NCBI RefSeq assembly: GCF_002838835.1
Contig: NZ_NHPP01000010.1
Location: 1 to 64,000, forward strand
Source of the DNA: Siphonobacter sp. SORGH_AS_0500
GTDB taxonomy: Bacteria; Bacteroidota; Bacteroidia; Cytophagales; Spirosomataceae
Direction: 5' to 3'
Length of the DNA stretch: 64,000 nucleotides
This document shows, piece after piece, positions 63,333-64,000 of this stretch. The position numbers and the translations under genes are program-made. Positions within the stretch are counted from its first letter, which is position 1; every line of letters begins with the position of its first letter. The notes below the pieces were generated by a model. The model did not search any database, was not told the origin of the DNA, and saw only the letters and a program-made list of their open reading frames with translations.

Positions 63333-64000
63333 ATGAAACGCCTATTATTGCTGGCTTTTGTTGGCTTGTCTTTCGGGGTAAGTGCTCAGCAAAACCCAGG
63401 ACATTATAATAAACAGGATTACGAGTATCGCAGTGTTCCGACTCGTACAATGAAATCTCCTTTCGAACGGTATACGCACTATCAGATTACCGCCCGCTAT
63501 GGCGTAGCCTCGCCGCTGGGAAGTTTGAAAGATTATGCCGGAGGAATGGCTAAGTATCATTACAATCTTTCAGGAGAGTTCGTAACGCCGAAGAATTACT
63601 CCTTCGGTTTGCAGTTCAATTATTCCTATTTCAAGGATCGATTGCCCCGCCGGATTTATACCTCGGGTAATCAGGACATTTCCTCTATTGAAACGCACTC
63701 GTTGGGAGCTACTTCATTTCATGCTTTTGGGAAGTACCATTTCGCGTCACCGAATGCCCCCGTTCGGCCTTACGCCATGTTAGGTTTGGGAGCTACCGGT
63801 ATGCGGAATCTGACTTATTACGGCTACCTGGAAGATGGAAAAAGCACGCTGGCGTTTAGTGGTCAGGCTGGGGTAGGAGCCCGTTTCCTGTTTGCTAAAA
63901 ATGGAAACTTCGGAGCCGACGTTCAGGCTACTTATTTTTACTCGCCTTTCAAAAGTAGCTATGTATCTAATGTAGCAAATGTATCGGCTTCGGCTGGTTT
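63333..64000 (+). CDS. Outer-membrane beta-barrel protein (3' end outside window)
   Basis: Starts at the ATG at 63333 with a signal peptide (MKRLLLLAFVGLSFGVSAQ) and stays open to the edge (222 codons). Strand-like pattern: YQITARYGVASPLGSL, YHYNLSGEFVTPKNYSFGLQFNYSYFKDRL, TSFHAFGKYHF, VRPYAMLGLGATGM, SGQAGVGARFLF, FGADVQATYFYS. OmpW/OmpA-barrel-like porin family. It probably forms a two-gene unit with the DUF4136 lipoprotein. Confidence 0.85.
   Translation, partial: MKRLLLLAFVGLSFGVSAQQNPGHYNKQDYEYRSVPTRTMKSPFERYTHYQITARYGVASPLGSLKDYAGGMAKYHYNLSGEFVTPKNYSFGLQFNYSYFKDRLPRRIYTSGNQDISSIETHSLGATSFHAFGKYHFASPNAPVRPYAMLGLGATGMRNLTYYGYLEDGKSTLAFSGQAGVGARFLFAKNGNFGADVQATYFYSPFKSSYVSNVANVSASAG

Noticed and set aside
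1..64000. CRISPR array, rRNA or tRNA genes, prophage
   Set aside because: No regularly spaced direct repeats, no recognisable rRNA or cloverleaf sequences and no phage structural genes were seen on reading through.

Overview
The window looks like a chromosomal stretch of a Bacteroidota bacterium, most likely order Cytophagales (Spirosoma/Siphonobacter-like). The evidence is the gene content: several Bacteroidota-typical families (DUF4143 ATPase, DUF2911, DUF4286, DUF4230, DUF3108, DUF1080, a PorE-like TPR/PD40/OmpA protein, outer-membrane HhH proteins), promoters with the TAnnTTTG -7 element, few recognisable Shine-Dalgarno sites, many lipoproteins and beta-barrels, and a TTG-started dnaA. 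No rRNA, tRNA, CRISPR array or prophage was recognised. Family names come from reading the translations by eye, without searches.

Layout. 1-3.57 kb: AT-rich accessory segment holding the start of a large secreted glycoside-hydrolase-like gene and a complete IS1-family element. 3.6-14 kb: DUF1080 lipoprotein, DUF4143 ATPase behind a perfect palindrome, two M28 peptidases (one broken), DUF2911 protein, flavin-reductase-like protein, serine hydrolase, broken MocR regulator. 14.3-18 kb: three-gene TonB-receptor operon with a Fur/Zur-sized operator. 18.3-29.6 kb: DUF5009 membrane protein, isoaspartyl peptidase, TetR-fabF pair, GapN-like dehydrogenase, photolyase, diadenylate cyclase and unknown genes. 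29.8-42.1 kb: housekeeping block (dnaA, recA, hemA) with envelope genes and a histidine kinase. 42.2-49 kb: AraC regulator divergent from an epimerase / Gfo-Idh oxidoreductase / ThuA-propeller-CARDB-cupredoxin locus, a plausible 3-keto-sugar (oxidative glycoside) catabolic unit. 49.1-64 kb: tdk, gmd, SPOR lipoprotein, murB, PhzF-like protein, outer-membrane HhH protein, PorE-like protein, RluB-like pseudouridine synthase with a long structured leader, DciA-like protein, glycosyltransferase, NadR-like kinase, DUF4136 lipoprotein and a beta-barrel running off the right edge.

A striking global feature is that at least seven otherwise well-conserved genes (mocR, M28 peptidase, araC, gmd, HhH protein, rluB-like, DUF4136), and probably the ThuA/cupredoxin gene, are interrupted by single missing bases, mostly in short homopolymers. 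Each can be repaired by adding one base per site. Even the IS1 frameshift region regains the classical slippery heptamer if one A is added. This pattern points to base-calling deletions in the assembly rather than real decay, so the genes marked pseudogene below may be intact in the organism.
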